Notes under the pieces: generated by a model
The model's database searches: none
Told to the model about the DNA's origin: nothing
What the model saw: the letters and a program-made list of their open reading frames with translations, nothing else
Made by a program: the position numbers and the translations under genes
Shown here: piece by piece, positions 9,226 to 16,788 of the stretch
Position numbering within the stretch: the first letter of the stretch is position 1
Layout of the letters: each line of letters starts with the position of its first letter
Source: Bacteroidota bacterium
GTDB taxonomy: Bacteria; Bacteroidota; Bacteroidia; AKYH767-A; 2013-40CM-41-45
Assembly (NCBI GenBank): GCA_016721305.1
Contig: JADKIH010000016.1
Coordinates: 55,553-119,552, forward strand
Length of the DNA stretch: 64,000 nucleotides
Direction of reading: 5' to 3'

Positions 9226-9256
9226 CTCATCAGCTAATCACCTAATCAGCTAATCA
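9226..9256 (-). repeat. GCTGATTA-type short repeat, right (inverted) arm
   Basis: ATCAGCTAATCA units form the reverse complement of the units at 9044-9090. They stop 9 nt before the stop codon of the convergent dsrE-like gene. Confidence 0.78.
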
Positions 9257-9265
9257 TGCCAAAAG

Positions 9266-9748
9266 CTAGATAAACAACATGTGCGTTCCAATCCCTGCAC
9301 CCTTCTTGTAAAATTCGCCAACAGTAATTACGCCACCAATTCCTTCGTACATATCTTCCTTCTTAAGGTGGAACATTTCCATGGCAAGCTTACAAGCCCA
9401 CATTTTTACGCCTGATGCTTTTAGGATATCCAGGAACTCGTGCACACCCGGCATATCCAATTTATCCATTTCCTTTTTCATCATTGATGTTGCCAAAGCT
9501 TCCATTCCCGGCAGACCTCCAAGCATAGTCGGTATATGCATGGCCGGATTTCCGACAGTGGCAACATGAAGATGTTCAAGTTTCTTTTTATGAATGGCTT
9601 CCAGTCCGAAGAATGTGAAAAACACTTCGGCTTCGATTCCTTCCATTCGCGCGCCATTTGCCAAAACAAAGGCTGCGTATACGTTTTCGAGAGTTGCTTT
9701 AGAGAGAATGATCATCATCTTTCTCACTTCACCATTATATTCAGTCAT
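9266..9748 (-). CDS. DsrE/DsrF-like sulfur-carrier family protein
   Basis: This 160-residue protein of the DsrE/F-like fold is likely a cytoplasmic persulfide carrier or sulfurtransferase. Visible features are an N-terminal nucleotide-fold-like strand (MMIILSKATLENVYAAFVLANGA) and a single conserved-looking cysteine, C119, in GVKMWACKLAMEMF, the position at which DsrE2-like proteins carry their reactive cysteine. It is the last gene of a minus-strand cassette with the TusE-like and sulfide:quinone oxidoreductase genes, so it probably accepts or relays sulfane sulfur formed by that enzyme (inference). A terminator follows it. Confidence 0.82.
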   Translation of the reverse strand: MTEYNGEVRKMMIILSKATLENVYAAFVLANGARMEGIEAEVFFTFFGLEAIHKKKLEHLHVATVGNPAMHIPTMLGGLPGMEALATSMMKKEMDKLDMPGVHEFLDILKASGVKMWACKLAMEMFHLKKEDMYEGIGGVITVGEFYKKGAGIGTHMLFI

Positions 9749-9771
9749 GATCTTGAGTTTTTAAACTGTTA

Positions 9772-10083
9772 TTAGATGCAACTAGCCGGTTTTGGAATGC
9801 CTGCAATCTTCGTTGCTTTTTTTAATGGACCCTGAGGGAAGAGTGCGTAGAATTTTTCAATATCTACAACACCGCTTTTTCCAATTTTGCGAATGCTCAG
9901 CGGGATTTCTTTTTTGTACTGATCCTGCAAGTAGTCGATGATGCTCCAGTGTTCGTTTGTTAATTCGGGAATGCCTTCTTCTTTTGCAATTTCAGTTGCT
10001 ATATTTTTATCCCATTGAGAGAAATCTGTGAGGTAACCTTCTTCATTTACCTGAATTGTTTTACCATTGATAGCTTTTTCCAT
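9772..10083 (-). CDS. TusE/DsrC family sulfur-relay protein
   Basis: This 103-residue cytoplasmic protein has the TusE/DsrC/DsvC fold signature: WSIIDYLQDQYKKEIPLSIRK in the middle and the C-terminal arm AGIPKPASCI. The penultimate cysteine C102 is the universal persulfide-carrying residue. Eleven residues before it, where true DsrC proteins have a second cysteine, there is T91. The protein is therefore TusE-like, a one-cysteine carrier, and not a canonical DsrC partner of dissimilatory sulfite reductase. It lies between the sqr and dsrE-like genes, with 19 and 23 nt gaps. Confidence 0.88.
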   Translation of the reverse strand: MEKAINGKTIQVNEEGYLTDFSQWDKNIATEIAKEEGIPELTNEHWSIIDYLQDQYKKEIPLSIRKIGKSGVVDIEKFYALFPQGPLKKATKIAGIPKPASCI

Positions 10084-10102
10084 AATGTTTATTTTAGTCT
10101 GA

Positions 10103-11335
10103 TTAATAATGTTTTCCTTCTGTTTGCATGGCTGTTGAAACGAATGGAATGTGTGTGCCTTTCAGCAGCATATTCCAGTAGATCCAACGGAAAGCAAGCT
10201 TACCCATGTGATTCATTCTGCTTTCCTTCAATAATCTCAGCGGACCAATGCCCGGGAACGGGAATGTTCCTTCTACCGGTTCATGAGTGTAATTGAAATC
10301 GATCAATAAGGCTTTGCCATTTCCTGTTTCAATAAAGCAATTGGCATGACCGTCGAACTCTTCTTTTAATGGCTCGCCTTTTATATAGCGTAAGATGTTC
10401 TCGGTTAAAATTTCCGCTTCGAAGTGTGAAACAGAACCGGCTTTGCTGGCAGGAATATTTGTTGCATCTCCCAATACGAAGATATCCTGATATTCCATTG
10501 ACTGTAACGTAGCTTTATTGGTCGGAACATAATTCAAATCGTCGCCGATTCCTGAACGTTCAATCAAAGCATCACCTTTATTTGTAGGAACTGTAACCAA
10601 TAAGTCAAATGGAACTTCACGGCCTTCGTAATCGATGATTACTTTCTTCTCATTGTCTACTTTTTTAATTCCAAAATCGTTGACCTGATGAATATTCTTT
10701 TCAACTAATAAATGGCTGAGTGCTTCAGTAGCTTTCGGTTTGGTAAACGCACCGCTAAGAGGAGTCACGTATGTGATCTCAACTTTATCGCGCATTTTTT
10801 TATTCTTAAAGTAAGAGTCAGCTAAGAATGCAAATTCCAACGGAGCAACCGGGCATTTAATCGGCATCTCTGTAATATGAACAACAAGTTTTCCACCTGT
10901 CCAGTCACGTAATTTATCTCTCAAAGCCAAAGAACCTTCAAAAGTGTAGAAATCGAATACACTCTTATGCCATTCTGCTCCATCCATTCCGTTCACTTCT
11001 TCGGGAGCAATATTGCAACCGGTGGCAATAATCAGAATGTCGTAGTGAAGAACATCGCCATTTTCCATAACAACACTCTTCTCTTTCGGGTCAATCTTTT
11101 TTGCTTTGTCGCTAATCAAATTGGCAGATTTCGGGATGAACTCGTTTATCGGTTTCACAATGTCTTCCGGTCCGTAAATGTCGAATGGAAGAAAGAGGTA
11201 TCCCGGCTGATAATAATGTTCCTGACGATGATCAACGATATCGATCTCCCAGGTTTTTGTATCTAAGTGATGACTCAGGTGATTCGCCATCATTGTTCCT
11301 GCTGTTCCGGCACCGAGGATTAGAATCTTTTTCAT
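10103..11335 (-). CDS. sqr: Sulfide:quinone oxidoreductase-like flavoprotein
   Basis: This 410-residue FAD enzyme of the disulfide-reductase fold is probably bound peripherally to the inner membrane and oxidises sulfide to sulfane sulfur, with electrons going to quinone. It shows the dinucleotide-binding motif LGAGTAGTMMANHL (7-20), the second FAD motif FVLGDATN (about 286-293), and three cysteines at 107, 161 and 333. C161 in MPIKCPVAPLEF is the most SQR-like of these. It heads the minus-strand cassette and has a palindrome-rich upstream region (11399-11456). Other FAD-dependent oxidoreductases share the fold, but the TusE-like and DsrE-like neighbours favour sulfide oxidation. Confidence 0.85.
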   Translation of the reverse strand: MKKILILGAGTAGTMMANHLSHHLDTKTWEIDIVDHRQEHYYQPGYLFLPFDIYGPEDIVKPINEFIPKSANLISDKAKKIDPKEKSVVMENGDVLHYDILIIATGCNIAPEEVNGMDGAEWHKSVFDFYTFEGSLALRDKLRDWTGGKLVVHITEMPIKCPVAPLEFAFLADSYFKNKKMRDKVEITYVTPLSGAFTKPKATEALSHLLVEKNIHQVNDFGIKKVDNEKKVIIDYEGREVPFDLLVTVPTNKGDALIERSGIGDDLNYVPTNKATLQSMEYQDIFVLGDATNIPASKAGSVSHFEAEILTENILRYIKGEPLKEEFDGHANCFIETGNGKALLIDFNYTHEPVEGTFPFPGIGPLRLLKESRMNHMGKLAFRWIYWNMLLKGTHIPFVSTAMQTEGKHY

Positions 11336-11398
11336 AACGATTATTTTTTACTGTAACTTTTATACTGTAAAGGTAGAGTGAAGTTGGAGCGATTGTTA

Positions 11399-11410
11399 TG
11401 AGTTAACTCA
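11399..11410. promoter_or_regulatory. Palindrome upstream of sqr, candidate operator 1
   Basis: TGAGTTAACTCA is a perfect 12-bp palindrome 64 nt before the sqr start codon. It is one of three closely spaced inverted repeats in this divergent intergenic region. Confidence 0.4.
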
Positions 11411-11411
11411 G

Positions 11412-11425
11412 ATGCATTCATGCAT
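11412..11425. promoter_or_regulatory. Palindrome upstream of sqr, candidate operator 2
   Basis: ATGCAT-TC-ATGCAT is a 6-2-6 inverted (and direct) repeat adjacent to candidate operator 1. Confidence 0.3.
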
Positions 11426-11440
11426 TAAATCAAAAATCTT

Positions 11441-11456
11441 TGTAACCAATGTTACA
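11441..11456. promoter_or_regulatory. TGTAAC-N4-GTTACA inverted repeat, candidate Crp/Fnr-type operator
   Basis: TGTAACCAATGTTACA is a perfect 6-4-6 inverted repeat, the architecture bound by Crp/Fnr-family dimers. It lies about 106 nt from the sqr start and could serve either divergent transcript. The assignment to a regulator family is inference. Confidence 0.45.
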
Positions 11457-11670
11457 CAACTATTCCACTGATACTTCTAACTAGTCGTATTGATGTTGCA
11501 TTGATGTTTTAAGAAAAAATGATCAAGCTCTATTTTGTATTTGGTGTGTAAATACCGTTTCCGGGAAAACTGAATTTTGAGGAAAAGCTTGTGGAAATTG
11601 TGAGAGGCAGGGGAGCAAAAACGGTAGAAAAGTGAGGTCTTCAGGAGAGCTTCCTTTTCAAAAAAAGCCC

Positions 11671-11679
11671 TATCTTTCG
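11671..11679 (+). promoter_or_regulatory. Putative -7 element of the Wzi-like gene
   Basis: TATCTTTCG resembles TAnnTTTG and lies only 3 nt before the ATG, which would give a leaderless or very short-leader transcript if used. The preceding 14-mer AAAAAAGCCCTATC is shared with the region before ctaB (25027). The interval 11336-11682 holds no gene that I can support. Confidence 0.3.
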
Positions 11680-11682
11680 ACC

Positions 11683-13275
11683 ATGGCCAGATTCCTGTTT
11701 TTAATTGTTGCTTTGCTGAGTTTTTCGGCAACATCTGCTCAAGAATACCTGTTTCCGCTCAATCGCGATGTCAATACTCGTATAGAGTCTTTTATCAATG
11801 CTGATACTACCGGCTTTCACTCTTCGGTAAAACCGTTTACAATGGCCGATGTGCAACGTGTCGTGCCGATTGATTCTATATTTCATCCGATCGTTGGTAG
11901 CGGAAAGTTTTATTCAACTTGGGTCGGAAGGAAATTGAGAAAGGAACATTTGTTTGTGGTCAATGAAGATGACATTCTGCTTTCAGTCGATCCGATTTTC
12001 AATGTCCAGCTCGGACGTGAATCGGAAGCGAAAAGAAATTTATATGTGAATACGCGTGGTGTGCTCGTTCAGGGAAATGTGAAGAATAAGTTTTTCTTCT
12101 ATACAGGTTTTCGCGAAAATCAGGCGCGTTATGCAACTTATGTCGATAGTTCGGTTCGGTTAACAGGTGTTGTTCCCGGACAAGGGATCGTTAAGTTCCT
12201 GGCAAAAGAGACATTTGATTTTAGTCAATCGTTTGGCGGTATTGCTTACACATTAGACAAGCATTTTGATTTTCTTTTTGCACACGATAAGAATTTCATC
12301 GGCGATGGATATCGTTCTCTTGCTTTATCTGATAACGCATACAATTATCCGTTTCTGCGAATTAATATGACGTTTTGGAAATTTCGCTACTCGGTGATTT
12401 ATGCCGTGCTGCGCGATTTGCAAACTCCGATTGATCCGAATGTGGGTTTTTATAAAAAGTATTCTACTACGCACAATTTGGATATCAATATTGGTAAGAA
12501 GAATAAGCTTACAGTCAGCATTTTTGAAACTGTTATGTGGAAACCGGCGGCTTCACGTGGTTACGAGCTGGCTTATCTGAATCCGATCTTATTCTTACGA
12601 CCGGTAGAAAACTCTCTCGGTTCACCGGATAATGTTTTGCTTGCTTCTAATGTGCGATGGAAAATTAATTCGCATCATACAATTTACGGACAGCTCATGC
12701 TCGATGAGTTTTTACTCGACGAAGTTCGCTCCGGAAAAGGTTGGTGGGGAAATAAACAAGGCTTTCAGTTGGGTTACAAAACGTGTGATGTTTTCAAAGT
12801 TCGTAATTTGAATTTCCAAACGGAATTCAATTTCGTTCGACCGTTTACCTATCAGCATCGCAGCTCTGAACAAAATTATGTACACTACAATCAGGCAATC
12901 GCTCACCCGCTGGGAGCAAACTTTATTGAATCGGTTAGCTTCGTGAATTATCGAATCGGTAATTTCTTTGCGGAAGTGAAAATTCAATATGCGCAGTTGG
13001 GAAGAGATACAGCGAATGTAAATTTGGGTAGTAATATATTCGACAGCTACGATAGTCGCTCAGCTGACTATGGTTTCCGTGTTTTAAACGGAAGAAAATG
13101 CACGCTTTCGTCTGCCGATTTACGAGTGAACTATCTGGTAAATCCGCGAACTAATTTTGTCATAGAAGGCGGAGTAACTATGCGAACATTAAAAAGCGAT
13201 ATTCAAAACGATAAATCAACAATTATTTATTTCGGACTTCGAACTTCGCTGGAAAATTTCTACTTCGATTTTTAA
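11683..13275 (+). CDS. Wzi-like capsule assembly outer-membrane protein
   Basis: This 530-residue protein starts with a signal peptide (MARFLFLIVALLSFSATSAQ) and continues as alternating aromatic/polar strands typical of an outer-membrane beta-barrel. The middle, with strands such as FDFLFAHDKNFIGDGYRSL and YELAYLNPILFLRPVENS, matches the capsule-assembly (Wzi) family of Bacteroidota. Its expected role is binding or anchoring exported polysaccharide at the cell surface. I start at ATG 11683 because the in-frame upstream ATG 11632 would precede the signal peptide with 17 unneeded residues. It opens the second plus-strand block of polysaccharide genes. Confidence 0.82.
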   Translation: MARFLFLIVALLSFSATSAQEYLFPLNRDVNTRIESFINADTTGFHSSVKPFTMADVQRVVPIDSIFHPIVGSGKFYSTWVGRKLRKEHLFVVNEDDILLSVDPIFNVQLGRESEAKRNLYVNTRGVLVQGNVKNKFFFYTGFRENQARYATYVDSSVRLTGVVPGQGIVKFLAKETFDFSQSFGGIAYTLDKHFDFLFAHDKNFIGDGYRSLALSDNAYNYPFLRINMTFWKFRYSVIYAVLRDLQTPIDPNVGFYKKYSTTHNLDINIGKKNKLTVSIFETVMWKPAASRGYELAYLNPILFLRPVENSLGSPDNVLLASNVRWKINSHHTIYGQLMLDEFLLDEVRSGKGWWGNKQGFQLGYKTCDVFKVRNLNFQTEFNFVRPFTYQHRSSEQNYVHYNQAIAHPLGANFIESVSFVNYRIGNFFAEVKIQYAQLGRDTANVNLGSNIFDSYDSRSADYGFRVLNGRKCTLSSADLRVNYLVNPRTNFVIEGGVTMRTLKSDIQNDKSTIIYFGLRTSLENFYFDF

Positions 13276-13284
13276 AAACAACAA

Positions 13285-14337
13285 ATGCTGATTCTGGTTT
13301 TTCTTACAGCGTTCATGATTTCCTTTGCGGCGATTCCTTCGATCATCCGCATTGCGGGACGATTGCATCTATATGATGAACCGAACGACCGGAAACGTCA
13401 TGGGGAGAAAACTCCGCTTCTTGGCGGCGTAGCTGTTTTTGCTTCGATGCTTTTTGCATTCACATTAGCGGCAGCTCGTTATTTCGAACCGGCTAATATC
13501 TTTATCATTACCGCGCTCATATTGTTGTTTTTCTTTGGACTGCGTGATGATATTGCTCCGCTTGCACCACTAAAAAAATTATCCGGACAAGTTCTGGCAG
13601 CTATGATTGTCATTCTCTTTTCTGATATTCGTTTAACTAGCCTGCATGGACTCTTCGGCATTCATAGTTTGCCCTATGCTTTCTCAATCTTCATTTCACT
13701 AATCGTTATTCTCTTCATCGTGAATGCGTACAATTTGATCGACGGCATCGACGGATTGGCGGCCGGACTGGCGGTGATATCTTCTTTAGCGTTCGCCGGA
13801 TTGTTTTTTGTTTACGGTGATATGCTCATGGCTATTCTCGCCGTTTCTCTCGGAGGAGCATTACTCGGATTTCTGCCGCATAATTTTTACAAAGCGAGAA
13901 TTTTCCTCGGCGATACCGGTACGATGACGATCGGATTCGTGCTTGCATTCTTCTCGCTTCATTTTATCAGTTTGGCGCGAACAAATCCTGTCGAAGGCTG
14001 GTTCGATTATACTTCGGCACCTGTCATCGTCTTCGCCATTTTAGTGATCCCAATGATCGACGCACTCCGTGTCTTTACAATCCGGATCTTCAAATGGCGC
14101 TCTCCTTTCATCGGCGACCGGAATCACATCCACCATCGCCTGCTGGAAACTGGGTTAAAACCTCCTTTAGTATCAATTTTGCTTTATATAATCAATTCAC
14201 TTTTTATCCTGTCAAGCTGGGTACTACGCGAATTCGATGCTACTTTTGTGCTGGTCGGATTGATTGCTACCGCACTGTTAATCACTCAGTTACCTGTTAT
14301 CTGGCTACGCTTTAAAAAGCAACGCCAAATCAGCTGA
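13285..14337 (+). CDS. wecA: Undecaprenyl-phosphate sugar-1-phosphate transferase, WecA/TagO type
   Basis: This 350-residue polytopic membrane enzyme transfers a HexNAc-1-phosphate (usually GlcNAc-1-P) to undecaprenyl phosphate, initiating the lipid-linked repeat unit. The family motifs are all present: GLRDD (85-89), NAYNLIDGIDG (147-157), FLGDTG (207-212) and the cytoplasmic sugar-recognition loop HIHHRL (281-286). The last is characteristic of WecA/TagO rather than MraY. It starts 9 nt after the Wzi-like gene, followed by wecB and wecC. It is the only initiating transferase in the window, so both polymer sets might depend on it. Confidence 0.92.
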   Translation: MLILVFLTAFMISFAAIPSIIRIAGRLHLYDEPNDRKRHGEKTPLLGGVAVFASMLFAFTLAAARYFEPANIFIITALILLFFFGLRDDIAPLAPLKKLSGQVLAAMIVILFSDIRLTSLHGLFGIHSLPYAFSIFISLIVILFIVNAYNLIDGIDGLAAGLAVISSLAFAGLFFVYGDMLMAILAVSLGGALLGFLPHNFYKARIFLGDTGTMTIGFVLAFFSLHFISLARTNPVEGWFDYTSAPVIVFAILVIPMIDALRVFTIRIFKWRSPFIGDRNHIHHRLLETGLKPPLVSILLYIINSLFILSSWVLREFDATFVLVGLIATALLITQLPVIWLRFKKQRQIS

Positions 14338-14434
14338 AACTGCAACCAGAGTCCGCTTTTTAAGGTATAATGGAGCTGTCATACGACAGTGAGAAGTCGC
14401 TATTTCAGTGGCTTTTCCAATGAATTCTCGTTAA

Positions 14435-15562
14435 GTGAAAAAAACTACGTTGCTCTTTATTTTCGGAACGCGTCCGGAAGCAATTAAACTCGCTCCGCTG
14501 ATCAAAGAATTTCAGCGCAGATCTCAGTTTGATACGAAAGTCTGTGTAACCGGACAACACCGTCAGATGCTCGATCAGGTGCTCTCGTTTTTTGAGATCA
14601 AACCTGATTATGATCTGGATATCATGCAAGCCGATCAAACGCTTTTTGACGTAACGGCTAATGGTCTCAAAAAACTGGAAAAGGTTTTTGATGATTGTAA
14701 ACCTGAATGTGTCTTTGTTCAAGGCGATACGACAACATCATTTATCGGTGCACTTGCTGCCTATTACAAAAAAGTAAAGATTGCTCACATCGAAGCCGGT
14801 CTTCGATCGCACAATAAATACTCTCCGTTTCCTGAAGAAGTAAATAGAAAACTTGCCGGTCATATGGCCGACTTTCATTTTGCTCCGACTGAGCAGGCTG
14901 TTCAACATCTTGCATTGGAGAATATCCGCTCTCACGTTTACAATGTAGGAAATACCGTAATCGACGCACTCTTTCTGGGTCTTGAGCAAAACAAGAAGAA
15001 AGGGCATACGAAAAACAATTACGACTTCCTCAAAAATAATCATCGCATGGTGCTCATCACCGGTCACCGGCGTGAGAGTTTCGGAAAACCATTCGAAGAT
15101 ATCTGCGAAGCGATTCGTACGTTATCTCTCCGCTATGCCGATGTTGAATTTGTTTATCCCGTGCACTTGAATCCAAATGTTCGTGAGCCGGTTAATCGTT
15201 TGCTCAGCGATTTGTCGAACGTTCATCTCATCGAACCGCTCGAATATCCTGAGTTCATCGAGATGATTGAAAAATCTACCATCGTTCTTACCGATTCAGG
15301 CGGCTTACAGGAAGAAGCGCCTTCGCTCGGAAAACCTGTTCTGGTGATGCGCGAAGTTACTGAGCGAATGGAAGGAGTAGAGGCAGGAACGGCTAAGCTT
15401 GTCGGTACCGATAAGAATCTGATCGTTTCCGAAATGAGTAAATTATTAGACGATAAAATGGCGTATGATAAAATGGCGAAAGCCGTGAACCCATACGGCG
15501 ACGGAAGCACGTGTGCGAAGATTGCAGATGTGATTTCGACTATATATTCAAATACCAAATAG
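14435..15562 (+). CDS. wecB: UDP-N-acetylglucosamine 2-epimerase (non-hydrolysing)
   Basis: This 375-residue cytoplasmic enzyme interconverts UDP-GlcNAc and UDP-ManNAc. Family motifs include GTRPEAIKLAPLI (11-23), HIEAGLRS, ITGHRRESFG in the middle, and DSGGLQEEAPSLGKPVL near residue 290. The start is GTG (14435); no better in-frame ATG precedes these motifs. wecC follows after a single base, so the pair makes UDP-ManNAcA. Length and motifs are normal. Confidence 0.95.
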   Translation: MKKTTLLFIFGTRPEAIKLAPLIKEFQRRSQFDTKVCVTGQHRQMLDQVLSFFEIKPDYDLDIMQADQTLFDVTANGLKKLEKVFDDCKPECVFVQGDTTTSFIGALAAYYKKVKIAHIEAGLRSHNKYSPFPEEVNRKLAGHMADFHFAPTEQAVQHLALENIRSHVYNVGNTVIDALFLGLEQNKKKGHTKNNYDFLKNNHRMVLITGHRRESFGKPFEDICEAIRTLSLRYADVEFVYPVHLNPNVREPVNRLLSDLSNVHLIEPLEYPEFIEMIEKSTIVLTDSGGLQEEAPSLGKPVLVMREVTERMEGVEAGTAKLVGTDKNLIVSEMSKLLDDKMAYDKMAKAVNPYGDGSTCAKIADVISTIYSNTK

Positions 15563-15563
15563 A

Positions 15564-16769
15564 ATGCAAGTAACTATCATGGGACTCGGCTACATCGGAT
15601 TACCGACAGCCGCACTGATTGCCAGCAAAGGCATCACCGTCCAGGGAGTCGATGTAAACAAACAAATCGTTGAAACGATCAACAAAGGGAAAATCCATAT
15701 TGTTGAACCGGATCTCGACGGACTGGTACACTATGCCGTTCACAAAAAATTACTCACGGCTTCATCAACGGTGAAGCCATCCGATGTGTTCCTCATTGCC
15801 GTTCCGACGCCTTTTCAAAAAGATCACCAGCCTGATTTGTCATTCGTAGAGAAAGCGACAAAGATGGTAATTCCTCACTTGAAATCAGGAAACTTATTCA
15901 TCATCGAATCTACAAGTCCGGTAGGAACAACGGAGAAAATGGCTAAGCTCATTTTCAAAGAACGTCCGGAGTTGAAAGATAAAATCTGGATCGCCTACTG
16001 CCCTGAGCGTGTATTGCCGGGCAGCGTGATTTACGAGTTGCAGCAAAATGATCGCGTCATCGGCGGTATCGATGAGCCTTCCACCGAAGCTGCTGTGAAA
16101 TTCTATGGCAGATTCGTGAAAGGAAACTTACATAAAACGAATTCACGTACGGCTGAAATGTGTAAGCTTGTCGAAAATGCTTCACGCGACGTGAATATTG
16201 CTTTTGCCAACGAACTCTCTATGATCTGCGACAAAGCCGGCATCAATGTGAACGAACTGATCGATCTTGCCTGCAAGCATCCGCGTGTTCGTATTCTTAA
16301 ACCCGGACCGGGAGTAGGCGGACATTGCATAGCCGTTGATCCTTGGTTCATCGTTTCTGAATTTCCGAAGGAAGCTAAGATTATCAAACAAGCGCGTTTG
16401 ATCAATAATTATAAGACGGAATGGGTGAAGTTGAAAATTACCGAAGCGATAAAGAAATTTACTAAGTCGAACGGACGTGCACCGAAAGTCGGATGCTTTG
16501 GTTTGGCTTACAAGGCCGATATCGATGATTTGCGCGAATCTCCTTCACTCGAAATTTATCATGCTCTTGAGAAAGATGGTCATAATGTGATGGCTGTTGA
16601 GCCGAATATTCGCAAACATGCCGAGCTTGAGATCACGGATACAATTCGTGCCGTCATGGAGGCCGATATTTTGGTGTTCCTCGTAGGACATAAAGAATTT
16701 AATTCCATCGTAATTCCGGCAAGTAAAATTGTTTTGGATTTTTGTGGCGCTCAAACAAAGCGTGCGTGA
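15564..16769 (+). CDS. wecC: UDP-N-acetyl-D-mannosamine dehydrogenase
   Basis: This 401-residue NAD-dependent nucleotide-sugar dehydrogenase oxidises UDP-ManNAc at C6 to UDP-ManNAcA. The Rossmann motif MGLGYIGLPTAALIA lies at residues 6-20, and the catalytic cysteine is in GPGVGGHCIAVDPWF near residue 255. The C-terminal domain has LAYKADIDDLRESP. Its 1-nt spacing from wecB supports the ManNAcA assignment; a related UDP-ManNAc/GlcNAc dehydrogenase with different specificity cannot be ruled out. It implies an acidic residue in the polysaccharide. Confidence 0.93.
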   Translation: MQVTIMGLGYIGLPTAALIASKGITVQGVDVNKQIVETINKGKIHIVEPDLDGLVHYAVHKKLLTASSTVKPSDVFLIAVPTPFQKDHQPDLSFVEKATKMVIPHLKSGNLFIIESTSPVGTTEKMAKLIFKERPELKDKIWIAYCPERVLPGSVIYELQQNDRVIGGIDEPSTEAAVKFYGRFVKGNLHKTNSRTAEMCKLVENASRDVNIAFANELSMICDKAGINVNELIDLACKHPRVRILKPGPGVGGHCIAVDPWFIVSEFPKEAKIIKQARLINNYKTEWVKLKITEAIKKFTKSNGRAPKVGCFGLAYKADIDDLRESPSLEIYHALEKDGHNVMAVEPNIRKHAELEITDTIRAVMEADILVFLVGHKEFNSIVIPASKIVLDFCGAQTKRA

Positions 16770-16788
16770 TCAATTAATTTAGGACGGG

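Noticed and set aside
9041..9260. Possible mobile element flanked by inverted repeats
   Set aside because: There is no transposase or target-site duplication; the arms are short tandem units of a family found at other gene ends.
11477..11734. 85-residue minus-strand ORF between sqr and the Wzi-like gene
   Set aside because: It overlaps the start of the Wzi-like gene, lacks a recognisable motif and has no plausible promoter.
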